Positions 33,779 through 43,908 of a stretch of 64,000 nt of DNA are shown piece after piece. The stretch is taken from NCBI GenBank assembly GCA_029339195.1, contig JAPTJF010000094.1, forward strand, positions 62,001 through 126,000. The letters run 5' to 3'. The position numbers and the translations under genes are program-made. This DNA comes from Micractinium sp. NFX-FRZ (Eukaryota > Chlorophyta > Trebouxiophyceae > Chlorellales > Chlorellaceae). The notes below the pieces were generated by a model. It did not search any database, was not told the DNA's origin, and worked only from the letters and a program-made list of their open reading frames with translations. Each line of letters begins with the position of its first letter. Within the stretch, counting starts at the first letter, position 1.

Positions 33779-36700
33779 ATGCGATGCGGCCCTCTGCAAT
33801 CACTGCCGCCTGACGCCGCTGGCGGACTGACGCCGCTGCCGCTAGCCCAACTCAAAACTCCGACTGCTGCCCGCCCCGCAGGCAGCGGGCTGCCCATGGT
33901 CGTGGTCGTCCCGGGGAGGCGCGGCGGCCTGGGGTGGCCTGTGCTGGTTGCCTGGCTCAGCGGCCTGCTGGCACTGGTACCCGTCACAGTGTATTGGACG
34001 GGCTATGCTGGGCGCGCCTCTCCCGCCATGGTGCGCACAGGCCGCGCCTGCGCATGCATGCCTTGCCTTCGCCTGCGCCTCCGCATTTACCTGCACACCT
34101 GCACACCACGCCTTGCAAGGCTGCCAGCCACTTCCCAGGCTGTGCCCCCCAAAACCTAGCACCCAAGTTGAGCATGCACGCCCCTCTCCTGCACCTGCTG
34201 CCGCCCGTGCTCGCGACCGTGCAGGCGTCAGCGCTGCCAGCGCCCGGCGCCACGGGCGGCTGCGCCTTGCACGCTAGCTGGCGGGGCAGCCCGCATGCCA
34301 TGCCCACAGACTACCGCCCCAGCCTGTCTTTACGGGAGCTGGACCGGGGCATTGTGTCTGGCGGCGACCCCAGTCGCATGCGGAGGGCGATGGCCAAGCT
34401 GCTGGCGGGGCAGCCCATTGCCGTGGCCTTCCTGGGGGGCAGCGTCACTATGTGAGCGTAAGAAGGCATCTGATTGTTGCTGAGTAGAAGGCTGGTCAAC
34501 CTCTGGTGCTGCCTTGCAGTGCGTGTACCGGCAATGCAGCCGCACCTGGCACCGCTGCCCGTGCCTGCCCCCTGGTCGTGACTGCCTGCTGTAGGGTGCT
34601 GCCGCCTCCATGCTCTGCTCCTACCGTGTGCTGCTTGCGATACCTTGGCCGCTCAAGTCCCTTGGCGCGTGCTCTCTGCCTTCTGCCACCGTGCTGGGTG
34701 CAGGGGGTCCGGTGCAATGCAGCGAGACGTCGACAGTTACGTCGCTCTCACGTTTGAGTGGTTGAATGCAACATTCCCGCACCCAAACCACACGTTTGTG
34801 AATGCCGGTTTCGGCAGCACGAAGAGCAGGTGCGGAGGATGTCCGCACACCTGACCAGTGATGCCACCCCGCTGCTGCCGCTGCTGCTCCTGCTGCTGCT
34901 GCTGCCGCTGCTCGGCTGCTGCTGCTGCTGCCGCTACTGCTGCTTGGCTGCTGCCGCTGCCGCTACTGCTGCTTGGCTGCTTCTGCTGCCGCTGCCGCTA
35001 CTGCTACTTGGCCGCTGCTGCTGCTTCCGCCTCTGCTGCTGCTGCTGCCGCTGCCGCTGCTGCCGCTGCCGTGTTGCCTTCGGCCTGCATTGCCATTGCT
35101 GCACACAGAGGCGCTGTCTGCCGGCATTCCATGCTGCTATGTGTGCTGCCGCAACTGCAGCCCGCATGCCCACTCGCCCCCCTCCGTGGGGCGCCTCCCC
35201 GCCTCCCTGCCAGTGCTTGCAACTATTGTGCGCTGTGCTCCACGCTGCACCCCACGCTGTGCTCTGCAAAGCGCTCCCCTTCCCGTCTCCCTGCCTCCCC
35301 GCCTCCCCCCTCCTGCCCGCAGCTACTTTGCGCTGTGCGCCAACCGCCACCTGCCGCCCCGCGTGGACCTGGTCTTATTGGAGTTCAACGTGAACGACTT
35401 CCAAGCGGCGCGCACTAACGCGCTGCGCCTGGCTCACGAGCGCCTCATACGCAAAGCGCTCAGTTACCCCAGCCGCCCCGCCGTGGTGCAGCTAGTACTG
35501 ATGCAGCACCCACCGGCGGAGACTTTCATGGACAACCACACAGAGTGAGCGTGCCAGGCTGAGCGGGCAGGTGAAAAGGCCAGTGCACATGATACTGGAC
35601 ACTGGCGCATCAACGCAGGCAGCCAGCGGCGTTGGCAGCTGCCCTGGCCAGGTTTGCTGCTGCGCCGGTGCTGCCCCACCGCAGCCAGGGGCCGAGCCGG
35701 GCACGCACCCAATCCTGTCGCTGTGCTGCTTCTGGGCCTGGCGGCTGTGCTGTACTGCTGCTGTACTGCTGCGTGTGCCCGATGCTGACCCAGCTGCACT
35801 TTTGACTCCCAGGAGTGAGCCGCCATATACCTGGAATGGCGGGGACGAGCTCGGAATCCTGGCTCAGGTGGGGCCAGCTGGACCGACTGCCGCAGTGCCC
35901 TTTCCTGGAACATTGTGGGGCCCCATCCGACCCATGCATCCCCGCGAGCCCCACCCGCACTGCATTTTCGGCTGCAGTCGCTATGCCGCCAAAGCAGCAG
36001 CACAGCCCGGGGTGGTGTGGGAGTTCGTGGGGCGCGTGCCTCTCCGACTCCTCCCCACCCACCGCGGGCCCAAGCGCCGCTTGTGGCCCTGTGCCGCCCT
36101 CTGCATGCTGCCTGCCCCCACCTGTGGCCCTGTGCCGCCATCTGTGTGCTGCCTGCCCCACTGACTATGGTCCTGCGCTGCCCCCTGCAGCATTACCAGC
36201 TCCCGTGGCTGTCCATTCGCAACATGATTTGGGGAGGCCTCTGGCAGACGCGTGCAGGTGCGGTGCAGTGCGCTCACTCCCATACACAGCTATCCTTGGG
36301 CCGGGCCGCCTCTGCTGCACTGCGCTGCTTGCTGGTGGCGGCCTGCGGCTTTGCCCGCTGCTCTGCAGGCTGTGCCGCCACCCGCCGCCAGCAGGGCAAG
36401 TGAGCGAGACGTGTCTGGCTCTCCGTGTGCTGCAATCTGCTGCTGCTGCTGCTGTGGTGGCCGCTGCCCCATTGCGCCCTGCAGATTATGCCACCAACCA
36501 GGGCAGAGAGCCGGGCAAGTTCAATGAATTCTGGTCAGTGCAAGGAAATGGGAACTTGGACCCGGTGCACCCGGGAGTGACGGGTCATCGGTGAGCAGGG
36601 TGGGGAGCTGTCCTGGTCGCGCGGTGCGCGCTGTCTCGATAGAGCACAAGACGAGGCCATAATCTGGCCATAACTATGTGGCATTATGAGGCATATTATA

Positions 36701-39700
36701 CGTGGCCACAAGAGGGCGTGTTATGGGGTGCAGGGTGGGGCACACACTAGTGCAGGGTGCTGCCCCTGGTGGCAATGTGAGTGCACTGGGTCCACGCTTG
36801 GGGGCTTAAGGGCACAGCTTGGTGTATGGGTGGTGTAGTGCGTTGATGAGGTGTGGGGCACGCCTGATACCCCCTGCATCGCAGGGGGGAATTGAGCCAG
36901 GAGCACAGGCTGGACCTTGCCAGCCCCCCATTTGTGCAACGCTTGTCCCCTTACACGCACGCCGCAGGGCGGGCAGGGAGGAGGCACTGTGAACAGCAGC
37001 ATGCTGTGCATGCTGGCCCCGCCCAGCACGCCTGCCAGCCCTCCGCCAAGTGCAACCCCGTGCTGTCGCTCGACTGTCCGCCCTGTTGCAAGGAACTGCA
37101 CTGCCGAATGCACCACTCGTACCTGTCTTTGCTGTCCACTCCACCACTCCCACACGCCTCATCCCTTCTCCCATCCCACTTCCTTCCTCTGCAGGTGGCC
37201 TGCCCTTGCTGCGGCACACCTAGACGAGGACGGGCCCCCAAGTTCTTCCTACCGCCTCTCGTTGCACTCCTTTCTCCGCAAGCCACCCAACGTCACGGTC
37301 TCCTTCTTCCCCAGCAAGCCACCCAACGTTCACGGTTTCCTTTGTGGCCCTGGCTTGAACGACCCCTTTGTGCACTGTCCCGCCCCTTGTGTGTCTGCAG
37401 CTGGGTGTCGGACCTACTGATCCATCACATGCAGAGGACCCTGGAGGATGTGGTGCGGCGCCCGCTAGAGGCGGCAGACGAGGAGGAGGCGCAGGCGCAG
37501 CTGCTGCGGCCCATGCACAGGGTGCGCCGCGCTGTGCTGCGCTGTGGTGCTCCGTAGGTTCCCTGTTCCGGGCTGCGCTGCGCTGCGCTGTGCTGCGCTG
37601 CGCCATGTGCGCCCATGCCAGGCAACAACACAGTGCTGCCTGCCTTGCCGCTCCTGCCGGCCCACGCGCCTGCGCCTGTCGAGCCGCCGCCCAGCCTGCT
37701 GCTGGCCCACGCCACTCTGTTGAATGCATCACGACATTCATGCAACAACACACATGGACAGCGATGGCATGGCATGCGCCTGGCTGCCTGCAGGGCAACT
37801 GGGATGCGGGGGGCAATAGCACGTGCCTGATTCGGGAGGACTTCCCCCCTCATGTCACCTCTCACGATGATGCCTTCAAATGGAGCAACGAGGGCACGGC
37901 AGAGGTGAGGCCTGACGGGCTGAGCCTTCGTCCTTAGATCACTTGGATTTTAACACGGTTCTTGCCATTGCATCTGTCTACCATGATGAGGCACAGGACT
38001 ATCTCTGTGCCACGCTCTGGCTGGCAGGGGTGGCATGGCGCAGCAGGCAGGGGCACCACCGCCACTTGGTGCTGTCCGGTTTGGCAAACGGATGTCTGTG
38101 CGTGCAACTTACGATGCAGCCTGCTTGGAAGGGGCAGGGGCTGCCCGATCAAAGGGAGGAGGGGCATGGCCCAATGGGCCCCGCCCGCACGGGTACCGCC
38201 CGCACTGCCACTGCACAAAGCCCTCGCGCCCTGCGCTCTGCATCTTGCTCCCCTGCCTGCCCTGCCCTGCAGCGCCCGAAGCTTGGGTTTGTCAGCAGCC
38301 AGCCGGGGAGCTCGCTGCTCATCACCCTGAACACCACAGTGGTGCGCTGGGCATGCTTGCATGGCAGCCCTCAGCAGGGTTTGCGGCTGTGTGGATGGCT
38401 GCATGGGTGGGCAAGCAGCAGGGGCTACGGTTGCGTGAGTGGGCAAGCAGCAGGGGCTACGGCTGCATGGGTGGGCAAGCAGCGGGGGCTATGTCTGCGT
38501 GGGTGGGCAAGCAGCAGGGGCTGTGACTATGTGTTTAGCTGTGCTGCCGGTGGGCTGGCCTTGTGGCTGCAATATGCCTCCTTCACAGCTCAGCTTGGCG
38601 GGGGGACAACTGAGGTGCATGAAGTGAATGATCCCCTCGCGCTGTCACCCTGCGCTGTCACCCTGCGCTTCAACGCCACTTTTTAAAGTGTCTCGCCGGC
38701 TGTGCTGACCTCATGCTGCCGTGCAGTCACAGGGCATACAAGCTGGGGACAACGTCACGCTGGGGGTGGCACACTTGAAGAGCTACGAGGTGCGGGCGGG
38801 TCAGGGGGCAGGGGAGTGGGGCTGGTGTGAGCGCTTCGTAGCTGCCGGGAAGCCGCGCACCTTAGCCAGCCATACTGCGAGGCTGCGGCCCGGGGGGTGC
38901 TATGGGAACTGGATGGATGACCTGCTTCACAAGGCGTGCACCTGCTGTTTTTCCGGGCGCTGGTCCAGGGCGGGGCGGAGCACGGCGGCAACAACATTCT
39001 CCAGTGCAGGGGAATCAGCAGGGTGATGTTCAGGAAGGCGCCCGCTGTTTGGCCAGCCTGGCGCCCAGCCGGGCGGGAGTCTGCCTCACGGCAGCCGATG
39101 CTACGATTGACCAGACTGAACTTCTGCACCCATTTTCAAATAATCCCACACACAAAGGGATGTTTCCCCCCGCACCTCCTGCTGCCCTCCCACCCGCTGC
39201 GCAGCACATGGGCAAGTTCCGGGTGACCTGTGAGGCGGGGTGCGCCTGCCAGCCAGCGGTGATTGACGGGCACTACCCCCAAGACCACTCCTCGCAAATG
39301 TTCTTTGCCATGATGCACGCCACGGCAGCAGGTGTGCAGGCGGGGCGGTGCGCCCGCAGGCCGCTGTCACGCCGCTGCAAGGGAGCCGGGGGGCGGTGGA
39401 AGACCGGGGCGAGTGAGTGGGAGGATCACAGGCTTCAGTGGCGTGGCGGGTGGTGCATTCACCCGCTCGTTGTGTGTTTATGCGTAGTGCTGTGGCTTGC
39501 TGCTGTGCGGTGCTGCTGTGCCGCCCAACTGCGCCCGCGCCAGCGGTGGGCAGGGCGGCTCCAGTGACCCCGCACTGCTGGCATCAGAACCACCCCCGCC
39601 CAACCTACGCCCCGCCAACACCCTGCAGATGCTTGCAAGCTCAAGGTGACGGTTCTGAACGAGACAGAGTCAGGGGAGCACAAGGTCAAAATTCTGGGCA

Positions 39701-40062
39701 TGGTAGTCAGCGAGGCAATGGGCTTCCTGATTTATGACCATCAGGCAAGTCGGCTGAGCTGGGAAAGAAGCATGGGTGCAGGCTGCAGGCTGCTGCTGCT
39801 GTGGCGGCTCATTGACTGCTGCATTGGCACGTTCTCACAGGAAGGCAGGCAGGAGGATTGTATGCCTGCGGATCTGGCGGGCATTCAAGGTGCTGCTCAG
39901 ATGGGCGGCGCGCCCCGCTGGCGTGTGTGCGATCAATCAGCTGTGGAATGAGCTGCTGGGTTTGCTGCCACCTGGCCGCCCCCGGCCCACTGGGGAGTCA
40001 CCCCCTGCCCCTGCCTGCCTGCCCCGCCCTGCCTGCAGGATGACGTGATGGTAGCGCTATGA
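33779..40062 (+). CDS. Membrane-anchored SGNH/GDSL-type hydrolase, green-algal family
   Basis: Predicted type II membrane protein with an SGNH hydrolase domain and a C-terminal beta-rich domain, a common algal family with unknown substrate. About 14 exons. The start is ATG 33779 or the in-frame ATG 33896, just before one hydrophobic segment (WPVLVAWLSGLLALVPVTVY). Block I is VAFLGGSVTM (candidate nucleophile Ser), block II VNAGFGST, block III LVLLEFNVND, and block V LDPVHPGVTGHR (Asp and His). Linking exons join in phase: DNHTE to SEPPYTWNGGDELGILAQ to HYQLPWLSIRNMIWG. After WVSDLLIHHMQRTLED come GNWDAGGNSTCLI, RPKLGFVSSQPGSSLLI, LGVAHLKSYEHMGKFRVTC, EAGCACQPAVIDGHY and ESGEHKVKILGMVV. The last intron uses a GC donor (CAG|GCAAGT, 39745), and the final exon encodes DDVMVAL-stop. 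Introns are low-complexity (CTG-rich and a minisatellite). Confidence 0.75.
34868..35080. repeat. CTG/CCG triplet-rich tract in an SGNH intron
   Basis: Interrupted tgctgctgctgccgctgctc-type repeats over about 200 bp between the exons ending GFGSTKS and starting YFALCANR. The long open frames here are repeat artefacts (poly-Cys/Leu/Ala). Confidence 0.85.
37280..37345 (+). repeat. Tandem echo within SGNH intron
   Basis: aagccacccaacgtcacggt...ctccttcttccccagc is followed directly by aagccacccaacgttcacgg...tttcctttg. It is a two-copy repeat of about 36 bp. I treat it as intronic because the flanking exons (GVTGHR and WVSDLLIHH) join in phase without it. Confidence 0.75.
38395..38527. repeat. 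Four-copy minisatellite (about 36 bp unit) in SGNH gene
   Basis: Units share gtgggcaagcagcaggggct followed by a variable a-c-g-g-t/c-t-gc segment, four times in a row with few changes. They lie between the exons for SSLLITLNTT and SQGIQAGDN and keep an open frame for several units, though I infer intron. There are no unique spacers, so it is not CRISPR-like. Confidence 0.85.
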
Positions 40063-40110
40063 TCCACGCACCATGTTGCCTGAAGATACACTGTCCCTCG
40101 GCTTGAGCAA

Positions 40111-40115
40111 CGCAA
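40111..40115 (+). promoter_or_regulatory. Putative TGTAA poly(A) signal of the SGNH hydrolase gene
   Basis: A TGTAA motif about 50 nt after the stop codon, consistent with a short 3' UTR before the next tandem gene. Confidence 0.45.
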
Positions 40116-40470
40116 GTGACTGTAAACAGACACTGCGACAGGCCCTGTGGCTGCGCCGGCCAGATGCCACACACAACGGCGCGTGCACCTCACCTCTAGA
40201 GGCGCGGCAGCCCATAAATACATGAAACGTACTCACGTGTGGGAAGCAGGGCGGGAGCTGCCGCATGGGGGACAGCCGCTGCTTGTGCCGGCGGCAGGCA
40301 CTGCCGTGGCACCGCCTGCCCGGTTGGCGCCGCCATGGCGGCCTGTGCTGTCCTGACAGCATGCGCCCGGTTAAAATGTCGTCGTTCCTCTTTGCAGTAT
40401 CATTCGATCGCAGAGGGACTTCAGCACTGCCGGGAAGCGGGCTTCCCGTCTGCCTTTCCCTCCAACCAAC

Positions 40471-41830
40471 ATGCCTCATGCAGGGTGGCAACGTGCGGCG
40501 CTGACCGCTTGCGCCCTGCTGCTTCTTGCATTATCGACGGGTGAGCGGCGCGGTAAACAGGGGTGCCAAGGCGTCCAGTGAGTGTGCAGCGGTCCTTCTT
40601 CGGGACGCGCTTGTCTCGGCCGGAAGGCTCGTTACGAGCAGATCTAGATCCAGCACAGTTGGCAGCTTGGATAATGTGTGGTAGCGACAAGAGCAGCGCC
40701 GCACGGCTGTTCAACAGCTCACCCGCGCCCACCGCCGCCATGCAGTCCCCGACCGGCGGCCTCGTCATGTCTACAAGTGTCTACTCTCTTCGTCAAAGTA
40801 CACCACCATGTCTGCATCCTCTCTGCAGGACTCGCGCACAGTGCTGCAGGACCCTCGGGTCCTCAGCAGCAGAGCCAGAAGTTCCCAGCATCCGCTGCCC
40901 TCGTGCCACGTGCCCGCCTCCGCCCTGAGCGACGGAGCAGGCCCAAGCCACGCCCTCCCATGAAGCGGCTGCCAGTTTCCATGCGACCCACGCTGGCGCT
41001 GCAGCCACCAACGCGCCCGCCACCCGTTCCCTCTCCCTCGCCGCCTCCCCCCATGCCCCCTCCCCCACCGCCGCCACCCGTGCCCCCTCCCTCACCGCCG
41101 CCGCCCATGCCCCCTCCCCCACCGCCGCCACCCGTGCCCCCTCCCTCACCGCCTCCACCTGTCCCTCCTCCCTCACCACCCCCTCCTTCACCTCCTCCTC
41201 TCCCCCCGCCTCCCACCTCGGGGCTCCCTCCACTGAATAGGCCGCCGCTGCCTCCACTGCCGCCCCCGCTGCCGCCCCTGCCCCCCACTCCACCTCCGCC
41301 CCCGCCCCCCAAGCCGTTTGCGCCGCTGCCCCGGCTGCCCAACTGCCGGCCCGACAGCGCAACATGCACGCAGTATGGCGATTGCTGCTCGCTGCAGTGC
41401 AATCAAAAGCGCACGTGCGGGTGCCTGGCCCGATCAAAGGCCTGCTCGATCCACTCCGACTGTTGTGGAGGTTTGTGCAACTCGAGGAAGCTGTGCGGGT
41501 GAGTGGGGAGGGAGCAGGGACGTTCAAGCAGTGGTGTTAAGAGCGAAAACCGCTGTTGCGTGGCCGGGTGCGCGCCGGTCCCCAGTGTTCGCTTTCCTCC
41601 CGCCCTGCCCCTGACAGCTGCGGCCCTTCCCTCTGCACTCCCCTTTGCAAAGGTGCCATCAACTGGGAATTGCGTGCCAACGGGATTCGGAATGCTGCAC
41701 GGGGTTGGGGTGCGAGCGGGGCATGTGCAGCGCCTGCGGAGGCAGCGGCGCCTTTTGCTTCAACGGCAGCACAGAGTGCTGCCTGGGCCGCAGCTGTGGC
41801 GTCCAAAACATGGGATACCAGTGTGTATGA
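40471..41830 (+). CDS. Secreted SPPPP-rich protein with four tandem cystine-knot-like repeats
   Basis: A predicted 305-residue secreted or wall protein from three exons (40471-40540, 40829-41498, 41653-41830) that join in frame. Residues 1-24 are a signal peptide (MPHAGWQRAALTACALLLLA then LSTG). A basic linker (ERRSRPKPRPPMKR) follows, then a long proline region with repeated [13 protein letters not shown] and PPPPVPPP, the extensin/pherophorin type that is normally hydroxylated and glycosylated. The C-terminus holds four cysteine repeats. The first two have identical spacing C-x6-C-x5-CC-x3-C-x5-C (CRPDSATC...CC, CLARSKAC...CC region). The third and fourth are C-x6-C-x5/6-CC-x4-C-x4/8-C. 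This CC-centred spacing is typical of inhibitor-cystine-knot folds. No enzyme or toxin role is implied; wall adhesion or protease inhibition are possibilities. The DNA of the proline stretch is a roughly 54-bp minisatellite. Confidence 0.72.
41020..41200 (+). repeat. Coding minisatellite of the proline stalk
   Basis: A unit of about 54 bp (ccgccgccacccgtgccccc ... catgccccctccccca) repeated at least twice with partial copies, encoding an 18-residue S-P4-M-P8-V-P3-like block. The antisense glycine-rich open frames are its shadows. Confidence 0.85.
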
Positions 41831-42514
41831 GAGCCCCGTCCTTCAGAAAGTTGCCCTCACACACGTACTCGTTCATTTTTACATGCCTTTATTCTTTGTA
41901 CGCTTTTTTCCACGTATCTTGTACTTTTTTCATTGCAACTGTAGTTTACCCTGGTAGTAAGCTTTGCAAGCTGCAGCTGACATTCACTTAGCTACTCATT
42001 CGTTCATTGCTCCTGTGCTGCGTGTTCGGTCACGATATGGGGCACTCATTACAGTTGGCAAACCACACAAGCGAGTCAGTTTCAGCCGTACTTCATCAAA
42101 GTAGGGGCGAGGAGATGGGCAGGCACACCCATGCCTGGGATGCGGCTCTGCCATGGGCGGCAAACAGGGACAGCCCCCTGGCAGGCAGCATACAGCACGC
42201 AGCACGCAGCATTGATTCTCATCATAGGAGGCAGGAAGGCAGGCAGGCAGGCAGGCAATGTGGAGGAGAGGGAAGTGCAGAGGGCACCTCTGCGGTGCGC
42301 TTATTCATGCTGCCAAGTGCTGGCAGGTGGTGAAGGCGAGTGCCACGCTATTGGCTCATGTGCTCAGGTGCAGAAGAGCAGAAAAAGGTCCACTGGGTCC
42401 TGCAGATAGTCAGGCAGGCAGGGAGAGTGGGGCAGGAGCAGAGGCAGCGAGCAGGCAGGCAGTCATGAGCCCGGACATGTCTGCCCCAGTGCGAGTGCCC
42501 CACTGCTGTCGCTG
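41831..42514. other. Spacer without recognised genes
   Basis: Starts with an AT-richer stretch (about 41850-42060) that is probably the 3' UTR of the cystine-knot gene, followed by GGCA-rich sequence (ggcaggcaggcaggcaggca near 42237-42260). No open frame with family features. Confidence 0.5.
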
Positions 42515-43189
42515 TCACGGTCCGGTCCGATCCATCTCGGAATGCGACCTGCCTGCCTGCCTGAGCATCACAGCATGCATATTCACACGCACCAGATCGA
42601 ACAGCACGGCGGCGCCGGCGGGGGAGCTCGCCGCCACGGCAGCATGCCGGAACAGCGCTTGGGTGAGAGTTCTTGCAGCCGAGCTGTCGGGAAGGGAGCG
42701 CAGGTGCGGGACCCCCTGCAGCCACTCCCTGGCCGTAGGCAGCAGAGCAGCGTGGTGGGCGGCGGTGGTGCTCAGCAGATGGTGGCTGGTGGACAGAGCA
42801 CGCTCTGCGAAGGGAAGCAAGGGCGACAGGGCAGCGAGGCGGTTGAGACGCCGCCATATGCTCCGTGGTCTGTCCCGGCCACGGGGCAGGCAGACAGAGC
42901 CCAGCCGTCTAACAGACAGCTGCTAGAGGCAGGGTTCACCTAACAGGGTGAGCAGTCCCGTGTGGACAGCAGCGGCCATGGCGGCGTCGCCCAGCGCGAG
43001 AGCGCACAGGAGCGGGGCAGAGAGGACGAGTAGGCAGGCCATGCGGGAGGCGTCACGGGCACCATCGGCGCCGGTCTCACAGGTGGCACAGGAAGCGAGG
43101 AGGGCGTCGTGTGTAGTGGCGAGAGTCCCTATATCCGCGCTTCCCTGGAGGCAGAGCGTGAAGATGTTGGTGGCAGACGCCTTGTGCAT
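42515..43189 (-). CDS. Hypothetical helical protein, two exons, unrecognised
   Basis: Two minus-strand exons (43189-42940 and 42804-42515) join in perfect phase across a GT-AG intron to give about 179 residues. It starts MHKASATNIFTLCLQGSADI, continues ARDASRMACLLVLSAPLLCA, LGDAAMAAAVHTGLLTLLE, REWLQGVPHLRSLPDSSAAR and LTQALFRHAAVAASSPAG, and ends MDRTGP-stop. It is Ala/Leu-rich and probably all-helical, reminiscent of HEAT/ARM-type repeats, but I do not recognise a family. A possible donor lies after VLFDLV, so the true C-terminus may differ, and upstream in-frame sequence allows a longer N-terminus. It lies downstream of and parallel to the RBR ligase gene. It could also be a gene remnant. 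Confidence 0.35.
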
Positions 43190-43908
43190 GCGTGTGGCGC
43201 CGCCGCCAGCTGGCCTCACAAAGACGGGGCGCAGGCGGGCAGTGGTTGGGCCGCGTGCCGCAGCAGAGCACCGGGTTCCTGTTGCAGGGCGCGTGCTGCA
43301 GCTTCCAGCAGCAGCTGCAGGCGAGGCAGGGAAGAGGGAGGGCCAGGGAAGTGGTTGGCAGCATCACGATGGCCCCGACTCAAGGCGTAACTGCCGGCCT
43401 CCCGCCCTGCTCCTCAAGCCAGCTGTAGACCGGCAATGTGCTGTATAACGTCGCAAGGTCTCACCCGCTCGAACTGCGGACGAAGCCGCAAGCATTGTGT
43501 CGTTGAACGGCACGAGATGCAGGAGTTGCAAGTGGCTTGCTAGCTTTTGGAGGGGTGGTGGGTTACGGCTTAGCGGGGAATGGCATCATGCGGACGGCCA
43601 ACACGCGTCTCATAATCACTTTCCACCCACTGCCGCGCTGTGGTAGCGCAGCACAAGCAGCATTCGGTCGTGCGCCACTGCAAGTCGCCCATTCCTAGTG
43701 TGTCAACCGTGCAGAGGGTGGAACTGTACAGAGTGGCGTCACGGCTGCGAAGCAAGCGGTATTGCAGGCGTCACGTGACGCGCTGAAGCAAGCAGAGTAC
43801 GCCCTCGGTGCCAAGTTGGGGTCAAGGAAAAGCTTCGTTGCAGTGCTGCTTTGGTTGAAGGGATAGTGAAGAGGTTGGGGCCAGAAGCTTGTGCGCCCTC
43901 ATGCCTCC
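43190..43908. other. Spacer between hypothetical protein and RBR ligase
   Basis: Lower GC than its flanks. It probably holds the RBR 3' UTR and the promoter of the hypothetical gene. A 61-residue open frame on the minus strand (43755-43570) has no recognisable features. I see no repeats or RNA genes. Confidence 0.4.

Noticed and set aside
34858..35418. Long poly-Cys/Leu/Ala frames
   Set aside because: Produced by CTG/CCG triplet repeats in an intron, with no coding support.
37195..37350. Possible SGNH exon WPALAAAHLDEDGPPSSS
   Set aside because: The neighbouring exons join in phase without it (GVTGHR to WVSDLLIHHM) as in the family, and it carries a tandem echo typical of introns here.
37615..37760. 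Possible SGNH exon PGNNTVLPALPLLPAHAP
   Set aside because: RPMHR joins directly to GNWDAGGNSTCLI in phase 0. The segment looks like an intronic echo.
38395..38527. Regular repeats suggestive of a CRISPR array
   Set aside because: Units are contiguous with no unique spacers, in a eukaryotic gene; it is a minisatellite.
40793..41527. Long glycine/arginine-rich open frames on the minus strand
   Set aside because: They are antisense shadows of the proline-coding minisatellite of the secreted SPPPP protein.
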